A program made the position numbers and the translations under genes. Shown here piece after piece: positions 1-6,957 of a stretch of DNA of 20,938 nucleotides. The stretch is from a virus, in the IMG/VR virus record IMGVR_UViG_3300023276_001682, positions 1-20,938 of that record. One strand, 5' to 3'. Numbering within the stretch: the stretch's first letter is position 1; every line of letters begins with the position of its first letter. The notes under the pieces were generated by a model. That model was given only the letters and a program-made list of their open reading frames with translations. It made no database searches and was not told the DNA's origin.

Positions 1-446
1 GTCCATTTAATGGGATAGCTTTACCGGACCTCCGAGCTCGATTCCCGCGTGGCCACGCCACGCTAACAAACGCCAACTTCGGCGCAGATGCCGCCTACTT
101 CGCTGGTGGAACAATCCCAAGCGGTGGACAGGACTCAATTGACCTGTCCCACTCTCATACTGTCCCAACTCATGCCCATAGTGTAGTCGTCAATGCAGGC
201 GGAACACATACCCACACGACCACTGGTGCAATCCAAACGTCCGTCGGCGTACTCGGACCTCCTGGAAATATCTCGTTTGGTAACGATGGAATTCACCAGA
301 CACACAACCATACAATGCCCGTCGGCGGGTCGCACTCCCATACAGGAAGCACTGGAACTGGAGGCTCGTCTGCCAACTCTGCCCTCGGAAGTAACGAAAA
401 CCGTCCTTCCTATGATGAGCTTCTATTGATCATCAAGGTTAAGTAG
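1..446 (+). CDS. Phage tail collar / His-rich tail fibre protein, 5'-truncated by the window edge (copy 1)
   Basis: The reading frame is open from base 3 to a TAG at 444-446 and has no start inside the window. The visible 147 residues begin inside the phage tail-collar motif (ALPDLRARFPRG) and continue into a Gly/His-rich region with repeated HxH pairs (HSHT, HAH, HTHTT, HNHT, HSHT). They end with NRPSYDELLLIIKVK, the usual C-terminus of collar/microcystin-dependent-type tail proteins. In T4-like fibres such HxH motifs line the trimer axis and bind iron ions, so a trimeric metal-stabilised fibre tip is likely (family knowledge). It is followed 12 nt later by a near-copy of itself, so both are probably receptor-contacting or attachment parts. 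Adhesin versus structural collar role cannot be told from sequence. Confidence 0.85.
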   Translation, partial: PFNGIALPDLRARFPRGHATLTNANFGADAAYFAGGTIPSGGQDSIDLSHSHTVPTHAHSVVVNAGGTHTHTTTGAIQTSVGVLGPPGNISFGNDGIHQTHNHTMPVGGSHSHTGSTGTGGSSANSALGSNENRPSYDELLLIIKVK

Positions 447-458
447 TAGGATACTCCT

Positions 459-1034
459 ATGGTCATCAACATCAACTCACTTGCAGAGCCGGTCGGTTCC
501 ATCAAGTCGTGGCTAAGGCCAACGGTCGCCACCCCACTCCCCGGCGGTTGGCTCATCTGTGATGGGACTACAGTAGTAGATGCTAGCAGTCCATTTAATG
601 GGATAGCTTTACCGGACCTCCGAGCTCGATTCCCGCGTGGCCACGCCACGCTAACAAACGCCAACTTCGGCGCAGATGCCGCCTACTTCGCTGGTGGAAC
701 AATCCCAAGCGGTGGTGCAGATTCAGTTAACCACAGCCACTCGCACACCTCCCCGCCGCACGGTCACTCAGTCACCATCAACGCGGGGGGCACTCACACT
801 CATACGACCAATGGTGCAACCCAAACGTCCGTCGGCGTACTCGGACCTCCTGGAAATATCTCGTTTGGTAACGATGGAATTCACCAGACACACAACCACA
901 CAATGCCCGTTGCAGGCTCACACTCCCATACAGGAAGCTCCGGTAACGCTAGTCCATCTACCAATTCGGCTCTTGGGAGTGACGAAAACCGTCCTTCTTA
1001 TGATGAGCTTCTGCTGATCATCAAGGTTAAGTAG
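459..1034 (+). CDS. Phage tail collar / His-rich tail fibre protein (copy 2, complete)
   Basis: 191 residues, ATG preceded by AGGA at about 7 nt. Residues about 12-55 match the phage tail-collar fold: P-GGWLICDGTT, then ALPDLRARFPRGH. Residues about 85-170 are Gly/Ser/His-rich with HSHSH, HGH, HTHTT, HNHT and HSHT motifs, expected to coordinate metal along a trimer axis. The C-terminus ENRPSYDELLLIIKVK is typical of the family. The last 148 codons align without any gap to the truncated upstream gene at a constant offset of 588 bp. Some blocks are base-identical, while the His-rich stretches differ. The gene is probably cotranscribed with its upstream paralogue and the following 146-aa gene. 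The likely role is a distal tail protein. Confidence 0.88.
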   Translation: MVININSLAEPVGSIKSWLRPTVATPLPGGWLICDGTTVVDASSPFNGIALPDLRARFPRGHATLTNANFGADAAYFAGGTIPSGGADSVNHSHSHTSPPHGHSVTINAGGTHTHTTNGATQTSVGVLGPPGNISFGNDGIHQTHNHTMPVAGSHSHTGSSGNASPSTNSALGSDENRPSYDELLLIIKVK

Positions 1035-1042
1035 GTAATCAA

Positions 1043-1483
1043 ATGGCTTTTGAATGGCTGCTTGCGACCCCAAGACTGAAGACCTTTAAGGAAACGACAA
1101 CTTCTACTGTCGCCCGTGAGGTATCTGGTGTCGGCGAAGACGGAGAGCCCTGCAACATCACTATCGATGAGACCACTGAGAGTGTCTCTGATGTTGAGGG
1201 CCCGGCAGATATTATTCGATTAAGCGCAGCGGCCAACAATAAGGCAGCGTGGCTTTTCCACATCAGACTCGTTTACGGACGACTTGATAGTCAGGGTGAA
1301 TTCGTAGCATCCATCAGAGACGATGGGATTCTCATTGGAGGGCCAGACTACCTAGCCCTCGATACGAACGACGACGGCCTGATCACAGAGGACGAGCTCT
1401 TACAGATGAGCGCCAAGATCCTTAAGTGGGACGGTGAGCTACGAGAGATTAAGACTCTGCCGGTAGAAGGGCTGGCATCGTAG
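1043..1483 (+). CDS. Unknown small phage protein with an EF-hand-like calcium loop
   Basis: 146 residues, ATG eight nt after the preceding stop, with AGGT upstream. No family is recognised for the whole chain. Residues 107-118 read DTNDDGLITEDE, a canonical 12-residue EF-hand/dockerin-type Ca2+ loop: acidic or polar ligands at 1, 3, 5, 9 and 12, Gly at 6, hydrophobic Ile at 8. The rest is acidic and probably beta-rich, without signal peptide or membrane segment. It follows the tail-fibre pair on the same strand, so a virion accessory or fibre-associated role is plausible (inference). Its last 35 bp overlap the convergent sliding-clamp gene end to end (1449-1483). Confidence 0.75.
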   Translation: MAFEWLLATPRLKTFKETTTSTVAREVSGVGEDGEPCNITIDETTESVSDVEGPADIIRLSAAANNKAAWLFHIRLVYGRLDSQGEFVASIRDDGILIGGPDYLALDTNDDGLITEDELLQMSAKILKWDGELREIKTLPVEGLAS

Positions 1484-2621
1484 CGTAGACAAAGCTCTCA
1501 GAGGCTGATTCTCCCTTTTCGGTTGAGACCAGCTCTTTGAGGATCGCCGCGTTACGAGGCCCCTCGAATAGCAGCCGACAGCGCTTAGCCGTCATAGCCT
1601 CCAGCCCATCACTGATGAACTCTGGGTTCAAGCCGATCCTGACCTTCTCCGCCTCCTCTGGAAGCTCAAAGTCGATCAGCATGTCTGTAGCACCTACTCC
1701 GATGCTAGATGAATTGGCATCGAGAGTAAGGACGCCTGTTTCAAAATTGAATGCAGTTAGACCTCGATCTACTAGCATGGCCCGCTTGATCGTTGACAGG
1801 AGAGCGCCTACTCCGCAATCGATGTGGTGCTTGAGCTTGATCCGTAAGGCCTCTTCGTATGGAGGATAATTCCCCTGGAGCGTAGCTGAGTAGCAGGTAG
1901 CGGCGCCTATCTTGTAGAACACGCGACGACCTACCACGCCGATGGTGGCGTCCTTGGCGGCTACGTCTTTTGACGTGACCTTCAAAATGGATTTCAAGAA
2001 ACTGTCTGGGACAGACACGGAGAAGTCTTTGATGCTAGTTGTGATCGACCTCTCGGTTATTGACATCCGCTTGTTATCGGTAGCTACGAGCCTGAACCTG
2101 CCATCCTTGAGTTCAAACAGGACCCCGTTCGTAGTTAGTCGTGACTCTTCTGGGGCGATAGCAAAAAGGGTCTTCTTGACCATGTCAATGACTTCTACCC
2201 CAGACATAGTGAACCCCGGCTTGTTGTCGAATCTGGGCAGGGTTGGATAGTCCCTAGGATCATCTCCATTGACCTTGTATCTGCCGCCCTTAGCCTTGAA
2301 GCGGCATCCGCCCCTTATGTCGAAGACAACGGATGCCTCGACCCCACGAAACTCCTTGAGGTAGTCAGCGAACATGGCGCCATTGATGAGCCCACTACCT
2401 TCGGTCTTCAAAGTAGCGGCTGGAACGGAGTAGTGGATTCCCGCGATCCCATCGGTCCCAGAGAGTTCCAGGACACTGTCTTTTACGGTGAACCTGATAT
2501 TCGATAGGACCGGCTTCGTGGCCTTAGCTGGAACCACGGATAGGAGCTTGACTGTCCCTTCCAGCAGTGCGTCCACGGATGACACAAGAGAGAGTTTAGT
2601 AGGCTTCTGGGCTGCGGTCAC
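1449..2621 (-). CDS. dnaN: DNA polymerase sliding clamp (beta subunit, DnaN-like)
   Basis: 390 residues, about the length of bacterial beta clamps (roughly 365-390). The family pattern is clear: an N-terminal KPVLSNIRFTV with LELSGTD, then RYKVNGDDPRDYPTLP at about 115-130, the domain-2 hallmark EESRLTTNGVLFEL followed by RLVATDNKR, and a C-terminal FVYATMP close to the canonical end. The protein would form a dimeric ring around DNA and tether the phage polymerase and other clamp-binding partners. The start is GTG, because an in-frame TAA lies three codons upstream; the SD is weak. Upstream lie a long hairpin (2694-2734) and GGTATAA boxes, so it may have its own promoter. A phage-encoded clamp implies a polymerase adapted to it elsewhere in the genome. 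Confidence 0.95.
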   Translation of the reverse strand: MTAAQKPTKLSLVSSVDALLEGTVKLLSVVPAKATKPVLSNIRFTVKDSVLELSGTDGIAGIHYSVPAATLKTEGSGLINGAMFADYLKEFRGVEASVVFDIRGGCRFKAKGGRYKVNGDDPRDYPTLPRFDNKPGFTMSGVEVIDMVKKTLFAIAPEESRLTTNGVLFELKDGRFRLVATDNKRMSITERSITTSIKDFSVSVPDSFLKSILKVTSKDVAAKDATIGVVGRRVFYKIGAATCYSATLQGNYPPYEEALRIKLKHHIDCGVGALLSTIKRAMLVDRGLTAFNFETGVLTLDANSSSIGVGATDMLIDFELPEEAEKVRIGLNPEFISDGLEAMTAKRCRLLFEGPRNAAILKELVSTEKGESASESFVYATMPALLPAES

Positions 2622-2693
2622 AGGGTCTTACTTTCGTAGAGAGGGCAGCCGTCTTCGCCACATGGAATGTTCATACTCTCTTATACCGACCGT

Positions 2694-2734
2694 ACACACG
2701 AACGGCGCACAACGAGTGCGCCGTTCTAGTGTGT
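2694..2734 (-). terminator. Long hairpin between dNMP kinase and dnaN (terminator-like)
   Basis: An 11-bp perfect stem (2700-2710 with 2716-2726, loop AACGA) is extended by ACACAC/GTGTGT (2694-2699 with 2729-2734) across a 2-nt bulge. It lies downstream of the kinase stop and upstream of dnaN. There is no U-tract on either strand, so it may be a factor-assisted terminator, a processing site or an mRNA 3'/5' stabiliser. On the minus strand it is followed about 10 nt later by GGTATAAG, a possible -10 box for dnaN. Confidence 0.55.
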
Positions 2735-2786
2735 AAAAGTGGGGTTTGGGGTCCCACTGAGGTTATACCCGTGGACGACCGTTCGT

Positions 2787-3413
2787 TCAAGAAAAACGCG
2801 CCAAAGCCTCATCTGCAAGGGTATTGACCACTTCACGCAAGTCAGTCAGTTCCTTGGTGTTAGAGATCACTTGGTCGAACTCACTCTCGTGGATGTTGTA
2901 GACCTCGCTCTCGCTTTGATGATCCATGTTTACTGGCACACGAGGGTTCACGATCTTGATGATTTTGAGGTCCATGCTGTGTGCCAACATCTCCCGCATC
3001 AAAGACATCTCATTGCGGAACCGGCAGTCTGACCCGACCACTACCTTCGCGTCAGAGGCGAGTGCCTTCTCTGCGAATCGATGAACCCAAATGTCCTGGT
3101 GGACCTGGTTACGGGCCATTTCTGTTCCGATCCACTGGAGCCAGTGACGGGCCGTCTTGTCGTAGACCGTGAAGTCCTGCTTGTCCTGCTGGGTGCCGTA
3201 GGAGACCTTCTTGGGGATTCCCAGGAGATGGACCGCAATATCCTTGATGGGATCAGCGAACGCCATCCTTGCGGTCTTGATCCCACGGTTTGTGAGCTCG
3301 TGCGACAGCATGTCTGCTGCCGTATCTTTTCCATGTCCACTGTTACCTGCAAAAATTACACAGAGCCTACGTCCCACGGTTACCCCCAGATGCTGTTGTG
3401 AGAGCCTGATCAA
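2787..3413 (-). CDS. Deoxynucleoside monophosphate kinase (P-loop, T4 gp1-like)
   Basis: 208 residues from a TTG start. The P-loop GNSGHGKDT is at residues 23-31, followed by FADPIKD, HWLQWIGTEMAR and VVVGSDCRFRNE (about 125-135), the pattern of phage dNMP kinases that phosphorylate dNMPs to dNDPs for phage DNA synthesis. The TTG start lies inside the 3' end of the HNH gene (overlap 47 bp). It is supported because residues LSQQHLGVTVGRR resemble LSNHVGVHVPKR in the broken copy on the other side of the HNH gene. A GTG at 3377 behind GGGGG is an alternative giving 196 aa. The 5' part of this gene appears to have been regenerated when the HNH gene inserted. It belongs to the same strand block as thyX and dnaN. 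Confidence 0.9.
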   Translation of the reverse strand: MIRLSQQHLGVTVGRRLCVIFAGNSGHGKDTAADMLSHELTNRGIKTARMAFADPIKDIAVHLLGIPKKVSYGTQQDKQDFTVYDKTARHWLQWIGTEMARNQVHQDIWVHRFAEKALASDAKVVVGSDCRFRNEMSLMREMLAHSMDLKIIKIVNPRVPVNMDHQSESEVYNIHESEFDQVISNTKELTDLREVVNTLADEALARFS

Positions 3414-3981
3414 CTGTCCATCCGCGCCTAATACGCTTGGAAATGGTAGCTGCAGACAATCCGGTTTCTTTAGCCCACTCGAACAGTCGCATCGAGCGGC
3501 CGGATAGTGTCAGAACCACCTCACCCGGTTGAGAGACATTTCTAGGGGCCTCCAGAACGGCTCGCTCAGGACTCCAACCCCTCTCAAGTCGATCAGTTAT
3601 CGTTTGAGGGTTAGCACCAAGACGATTTGCCCATGCCTGTAGGCATTGAGTCTCTCCGTTAGCTGTGATCAAACGAGTCACGCCGCGATTTCGTGCCTGC
3701 TCCGTCGGTGTCGCCCAGTGACAATTCTTCGGCTCGTAGTTTCCATCGTTGTCGATGCGATCAATGGAGTGCCCATCTGGCCTCAGACCCATGTCCTCAA
3801 GAAAAGCCTCGAAACTGTTCAACCAGCGATTGCAGATTTCGATACCGCGCCCTCCGTAGGTCGGATACTTGTGGTTGTTCTTGTTGTAACAGCGGACCTT
3901 CATCATCGTCCAAGTACGGTATTCGGGCGATGTGAACTTTACCCTCGCTTCAGGGCTCCACCTGTTACTCATGACCGGCAT
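3367..3981 (-). CDS. HNH homing endonuclease with C-terminal helix-turn-helix repeats
   Basis: 204 residues; a second ATG three codons in (3972) is equally possible, and neither start has a good SD. Residues about 20-60 (YRTWTMMKVRCYN, YPTYGGRGIEIC, NRW) and 70-97 (GHSIDRIDNDGNYEPKNCHW, then QARNR) match the free-standing phage HNH endonuclease family. Two similar DNA-binding repeats follow: LQAWANRLGANPQTITDRLE (about 114-133) and LFEWAKETGLSAATISKRI (about 166-184). The gene sits between a truncated and an intact 5' end of the dNMP kinase. It is therefore a homing insertion whose target was very probably the kinase P-loop codons. Confidence 0.92.
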   Translation of the reverse strand: MPVMSNRWSPEARVKFTSPEYRTWTMMKVRCYNKNNHKYPTYGGRGIEICNRWLNSFEAFLEDMGLRPDGHSIDRIDNDGNYEPKNCHWATPTEQARNRGVTRLITANGETQCLQAWANRLGANPQTITDRLERGWSPERAVLEAPRNVSQPGEVVLTLSGRSMRLFEWAKETGLSAATISKRIRRGWTVDQALTTASGGNRGT

Positions 3982-4054
3982 TGCCCGCGAAGATTACGCA
4001 AAGACGCTTAGGCACGTGGACCCCTACATGGTTGCTTAACTGCTGGATCGACAT
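3965..4054 (-). pseudogene. Truncated 5' remnant of the dNMP kinase gene, broken by HNH insertion
   Basis: A 29-codon frame, ATG at 4054 to TAA at 3965, starts MSIQQLSNHVGVHVPK and ends RLCVIFAGNAGHE. The intact kinase has RLCVIFAGNSGHGKDT at the same place, so 11 of 12 residues agree through GNxGH and the upstream LS..H.GV.V pattern is shared. The frame stops right after the P-loop His codon, where the HNH gene's second ATG begins. At base level the two copies differ at many positions, mostly third codon positions, so this is not a fresh tandem duplication. It may still be translated as a short peptide, but lacks a clear SD. Confidence 0.8.
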
Positions 4055-4223
4055 TGCGGATCGATTGCCGAAGGTAACCATCCGATCCGACGTGTCCGGG
4101 GGTAGCTGAAATGGTAGCCCCGCAAAGAATACACGCAGCATCAACTGATCCGTCTGATTTGAGATCCGACTTATCCAAGATCGGCCACTGGTGCCCGAAC
4201 TTGTCGATTCGGGGAGCCGTCAC
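4008..4223 (-). CDS. Unknown 71-aa protein with a CxxC pair
   Basis: The GTG start overlaps the stop of the preceding gene as GTGA (4 nt), a sign of translational coupling. The only motif is AACILCG at about residues 29-35, followed by a His in TPGH, which could be half of a small zinc site. There is no membrane segment. Its 3' end overlaps the start region of the broken kinase remnant in another frame. The tight packing supports a real gene; its function is unknown. Confidence 0.65.
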   Translation of the reverse strand: MTAPRIDKFGHQWPILDKSDLKSDGSVDAACILCGATISATPGHVGSDGYLRQSIRNVDPAVKQPCRGPRA

Positions 4224-4540
4224 TTGACGGGCTCAAGCGAGCTTTCGCTGACGAAGAGGAAGAAGTCGGGCCCGTAGGGAAGCCGCCTTGACTCTGTCCA
4301 CTGGTAGTCGGGCATCTCCAAGACCTTGATCTGAAATCGACCCTTCGGGTCCTGGACGCCAGTGATCTCCACGATGGTTCCACGAAGGAGTGTTCCCCCG
4401 CTGTCAGCGATGAGGCTTTGGGTGACGGTGCAACGATCCCCTTGGAAGAACGCTGGTGGCATCGGTACATCGATGATCCTGCGCATTACGTTCTTGGCGG
4501 CTTCTAAAAGCATTTCCCGCACCTTTCTACGCTCCCCCAT
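4220..4540 (-). CDS. Unknown 106-aa protein, SH3/KOW-like beta barrel possible
   Basis: ATG with AGGA a few nt upstream, 25 nt after the thyX stop. The N-terminus is basic and helical (MGERRKVREMLLEAAKNV). Residues about 34-75 (GDRCTVT, LLRGTIVEITGV, GRFQIKVLEM) alternate Gly/Asp turns with beta strands, as in small SH3 or KOW-type barrels, but no named family is recognised. It is followed with a 4-nt overlap by the 71-aa gene and probably belongs to the thyX transcript. No catalytic signature is seen. Confidence 0.7.
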   Translation of the reverse strand: MGERRKVREMLLEAAKNVMRRIIDVPMPPAFFQGDRCTVTQSLIADSGGTLLRGTIVEITGVQDPKGRFQIKVLEMPDYQWTESRRLPYGPDFFLFVSESSLEPVK

Positions 4541-4565
4541 TGGTTCCTATGACTCATGATCTTGG

Positions 4566-6764
4566 TTAGGAGGCTCCACCACCGGCGAGCATGAGGCCAG
4601 TTCCGTCGTCAGACTCGACCAATTGGAGGTCTGTGAAGCTATCTCCATACTGGGACTCCTTACATGCTGCCAGGGCCTGGCACGCTGCGACCCTGATCTC
4701 TCCGTCTGCAGCCGCTGAGGCCCGCATCTGGAAGATATGGCGCCACTGGAGGACGCTGCCAGAGAATACCAGCTCAGTGCCGAGGGCGTTACCCAGGAGT
4801 CCTCTGGCGGCTCCTCTGGCTTGTTTGCGGGCCGTTGTCTTAGCGTAGGGGTCCGCTGGGTCGATCCTCTTACTGATGTATGGGATCAGACGCTTAACCC
4901 ACGTCTTGTAGAGGTCCTGGGTTTGGGCGATGAACCCTTTGAGCTCTTCACGGCAGATCAGGCCCTCAACGTCATCAACGCCCTCCACGTATTGCTGAAT
5001 GATCGGGTGCATGACCCAGGGGCTCTTTCCCTCGTTGCAGTAGCGTGTGCTCCGCTGGCTCATGGCGGTGAAGTCGCCGTGCCTGACCAGCTCATGGGAA
5101 AACCCTCTGCTCCCGTAGGTGAAGAGGGTAATCCACTTCTCAGCGTCTGTTTGAGGCGCCACAACGGCGGCATTCCTGATCTCAAGATGCTGCTTTGCCA
5201 TCGAGAGTTCAGCAATGTGCGGGCCTTTGATCAATCTCGGCGCGAGGTGGCTGAACTGCTCCCGCAGAAGAGTTCCAACATGGGCCGCAGCTTCCACGGG
5301 ATAAGACGGCATGTGCTCGTTCAAAACACGTGTCCAGCTGTTCCACTCCATCACCGCCCGGCAGTTGGCTGTGATCCGAACACTGTCCGGACCTGTCGGA
5401 GTGACCCAGAACCACGGCCGATTCAGCGCCACAATCGCGACGGTGCTTAGGAGCTCTACGCTCCCGTCAATCTCAACTGTGGCGTTGTAGTGCTCGGCGA
5501 TGCTGAGGTGACCGACACCGAGGATGTGGTCGAAGTAGTCAGCGGAGTCGCGTGAGCGTTTTGATCCCAAGCTGTCATAGCAGTTGCCCGAGACGTAGAC
5601 CTTCTTGTTGCGGCGCACGACCAGTGTTCTGTTTGGAACAGAGACGCAGTAGACGGTGCCGCTGTAAGGCTCGCTCCGATCCTGTTGCTTGTGCTTGTTG
5701 AGGGTGTGGTCGCCGTGCTTAGTCTCGCGCACGCGATACATCGTACAGGTCTCGCACTGAGAGAGATTGATATTGGCGTTGCGACCGAGTTCTACGATCA
5801 GCCGTTGGACATCATCCGCGAGTCCTTCGGACGCCGTGTTGTAGATCCTAACGCCGTGTTCAGACGTTGTGCCATCCCCATACATGAGGGCGTCAAGCAA
5901 CGTCTCTCTGAGGTAGACGGGCCACTCGAACACGTAGTGAGGAAGCCGTTTGGCCTTCGACCCCTTGCCGAACTGGATGAGGTGTCGAACCAGCGCACTT
6001 GATCCGATCCGGACCTGCTGAACGTCCTTGCGCGGGTCGTCGTAGGGGCCTGTAGGCTCAAACCCGCACCCCTTGATGGCCTCAACGATCGGTCCCATTC
6101 CGCCGGAGTTCTGGTAGACACTGACTGTATCGCCGCTTTTCTCCTGGACGTTGAGCGAACCCTCACTGATGTAATAGCCGAGGACCCGTGCCCAGTCTTT
6201 GTTGACCTTGATCGTGAGACCTGGGGCCTCTCTCTCCACCACGCCGTCGCTGTGTGGATTGGGGTTTGGCTGTGTATAGCGACGAGGTTGAATGACGATC
6301 TCAGGAGGAACTACACGAGAGTTCGGTCTGAGAGCCGACCTCCGAACCTTGTATTTGGTTCCAGAGCACTCCACCGCCTGGCGTAGAACTAGCTTGTCCT
6401 TGTCCACCACAACCATGTTGTGGTTGTAGGTGACGCGGACGGACACCTTGGTTGAGTCCGCCGCATAGAGCTCACCGTCGAACGGATCTGCGATGTAATC
6501 GGTCGGAGTCTGATACTCAAGCTCTTGCGTGAGCAGGTTGACCGTCGCGACGGGAACACTTCTAGGAAGGTCCTTGAACAGGACCCATCCGTTTTCAGAA
6601 AGAACCTCGGTCCGGTCGTCGTAGCAGACACGTCCGGCAAGCTCCGTGATTCGCTCGGCGACGGTCCCCTCCATCTGACCTTCACGCGGCGCTCCCATCT
6701 TCTCTGGGATTCGAACCTCATCAGTCCCGTCCCAGATCAGATCAGCTCCGATACCGTCAAACAT
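4566..6764 (-). CDS. thyX: Flavin-dependent thymidylate synthase ThyX interrupted by an intein
   Basis: This is a ThyX precursor of 732 aa from the ATG at 6764 (GAGG about 7 nt upstream; an ATG four codons earlier lacks an SD). The N-extein ends ITELAGRV and the C-extein resumes CYDSLGS, matching the ThyX ARVCY region. Downstream come HLSIAEH, then ELVRHGDFTAMSQRSTRY, the ThyX signature with Gly where the family motif RHRxxS usually has the second Arg, and SVLQWRHIFQMR near the C-terminus. The spliced product would be about 384 aa, longer than the usual 210-250, because of a long stretch between HLSIAEH and the signature (NRPWFWVTPTG, RITANCRAVMEW). It methylates dUMP to dTMP using FAD, NADPH and methylene-THF. 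The start overlaps the stop of a 56-aa gene by 8 nt. Confidence 0.95.
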   Translation of the reverse strand: MFDGIGADLIWDGTDEVRIPEKMGAPREGQMEGTVAERITELAGRVCYDDRTEVLSENGWVLFKDLPRSVPVATVNLLTQELEYQTPTDYIADPFDGELYAADSTKVSVRVTYNHNMVVVDKDKLVLRQAVECSGTKYKVRRSALRPNSRVVPPEIVIQPRRYTQPNPNPHSDGVVEREAPGLTIKVNKDWARVLGYYISEGSLNVQEKSGDTVSVYQNSGGMGPIVEAIKGCGFEPTGPYDDPRKDVQQVRIGSSALVRHLIQFGKGSKAKRLPHYVFEWPVYLRETLLDALMYGDGTTSEHGVRIYNTASEGLADDVQRLIVELGRNANINLSQCETCTMYRVRETKHGDHTLNKHKQQDRSEPYSGTVYCVSVPNRTLVVRRNKKVYVSGNCYDSLGSKRSRDSADYFDHILGVGHLSIAEHYNATVEIDGSVELLSTVAIVALNRPWFWVTPTGPDSVRITANCRAVMEWNSWTRVLNEHMPSYPVEAAAHVGTLLREQFSHLAPRLIKGPHIAELSMAKQHLEIRNAAVVAPQTDAEKWITLFTYGSRGFSHELVRHGDFTAMSQRSTRYCNEGKSPWVMHPIIQQYVEGVDDVEGLICREELKGFIAQTQDLYKTWVKRLIPYISKRIDPADPYAKTTARKQARGAARGLLGNALGTELVFSGSVLQWRHIFQMRASAAADGEIRVAACQALAACKESQYGDSFTDLQLVESDDGTGLMLAGGGAS
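5583..6626 (-). mobile_element. Intein with LAGLIDADG homing endonuclease inside ThyX
   Basis: The intein is 348 residues long. It starts at Cys (CYDDRTEVLSENGWVLFKDL, block A) and ends VYVSGN before a +1 Cys (CYDSLG). A block-B-like TYNHNMVVV lies about 65 residues in. Two LAGLIDADG-type helices are visible, LGYYISEGS and LLDALMYGDGTT, so the homing domain looks intact. The penultimate residue is Gly instead of the common His. Insertion is in frame at the conserved ThyX Cys-Tyr, a typical active-site-proximal location. Splicing joins GRV to CYDSLG. Confidence 0.93.
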
Positions 6765-6927
6765 TCTGGTCCTCATCTAGACTGAATGCGACTGTGCACG
6801 CCTCAAAAAGGACCTTGCCAGGCCAACCACTAAGCGGTGTATTGGCGATCGTCTTGAGAACAACATCTGGTAGGCGCTCAGAGACGCCGATGCTGCAGCC
6901 ATCTCCCAGTATGGTGTCGTAGTCCAC
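6757..6927 (-). CDS. Small 56-aa protein of unknown function directly upstream of thyX
   Basis: GTG start with a strong SD (GGAGG, 6 nt spacing), 56 residues, TGA overlapping the thyX ATG by 8 nt. The protein runs from MDYDTILGDGCSIGVSERL through TPLSGWPGKVLFEAC to SLDEDQNV. It is acidic, contains two Cys and no membrane segment. The perfect SD and the stop/start overlap make it a convincing gene that a length cut-off would hide. It probably controls or is coupled to thyX translation; the product is not recognised. The structured RNA at 6958-7026 lies 31 nt upstream of its start. Confidence 0.75.
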   Translation of the reverse strand: MDYDTILGDGCSIGVSERLPDVVLKTIANTPLSGWPGKVLFEACTVAFSLDEDQNV

Positions 6928-6957
6928 GATTAGCCTCCAGGTCTTAATTTGTCGATT

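Larger units (their letters stand above)
1..1034 (+). repeat. Tandem gene duplication, 588-bp period (1-446 versus 589-1034)
   Basis: Base 1 corresponds to base 589 and the two copies stay in register to both stop codons (446 and 1034). Positions 1-127 equal 589-715 exactly, and about 233-309 equals 821-897 exactly. Between and after these blocks (128-232 and about 310-446) the copies differ by many substitutions but no net indel. The mosaic pattern suggests duplication followed by diversification or gene conversion. Confidence 0.9.

Noticed and set aside
1-1034. Diversity-generating retroelement acting on the tail fibre copies
   Set aside because: No reverse transcriptase or template repeat in the window, and the differences are not confined to adenines.
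2739-3172. Plus-strand ORFs opposite the dNMP kinase
   Set aside because: Antisense shadows with no SD and no motif; the minus-strand kinase is clear.
3367-4054. HNH gene as part of a group I intron in the kinase
   Set aside because: Kinase 5' sequence is present on both sides, so splicing would not restore one gene; no intron core was recognised.
4737-5450. 237-aa plus-strand ORF opposite thyX
   Set aside because: Antisense shadow of the conserved ThyX sequence; no SD or recognisable motif.
6700-6725. T-arm-like GGTTCGAATCCC on the minus strand
   Set aside because: It is inside the thyX 5' coding region, and no D or anticodon arm fits at tRNA distances.
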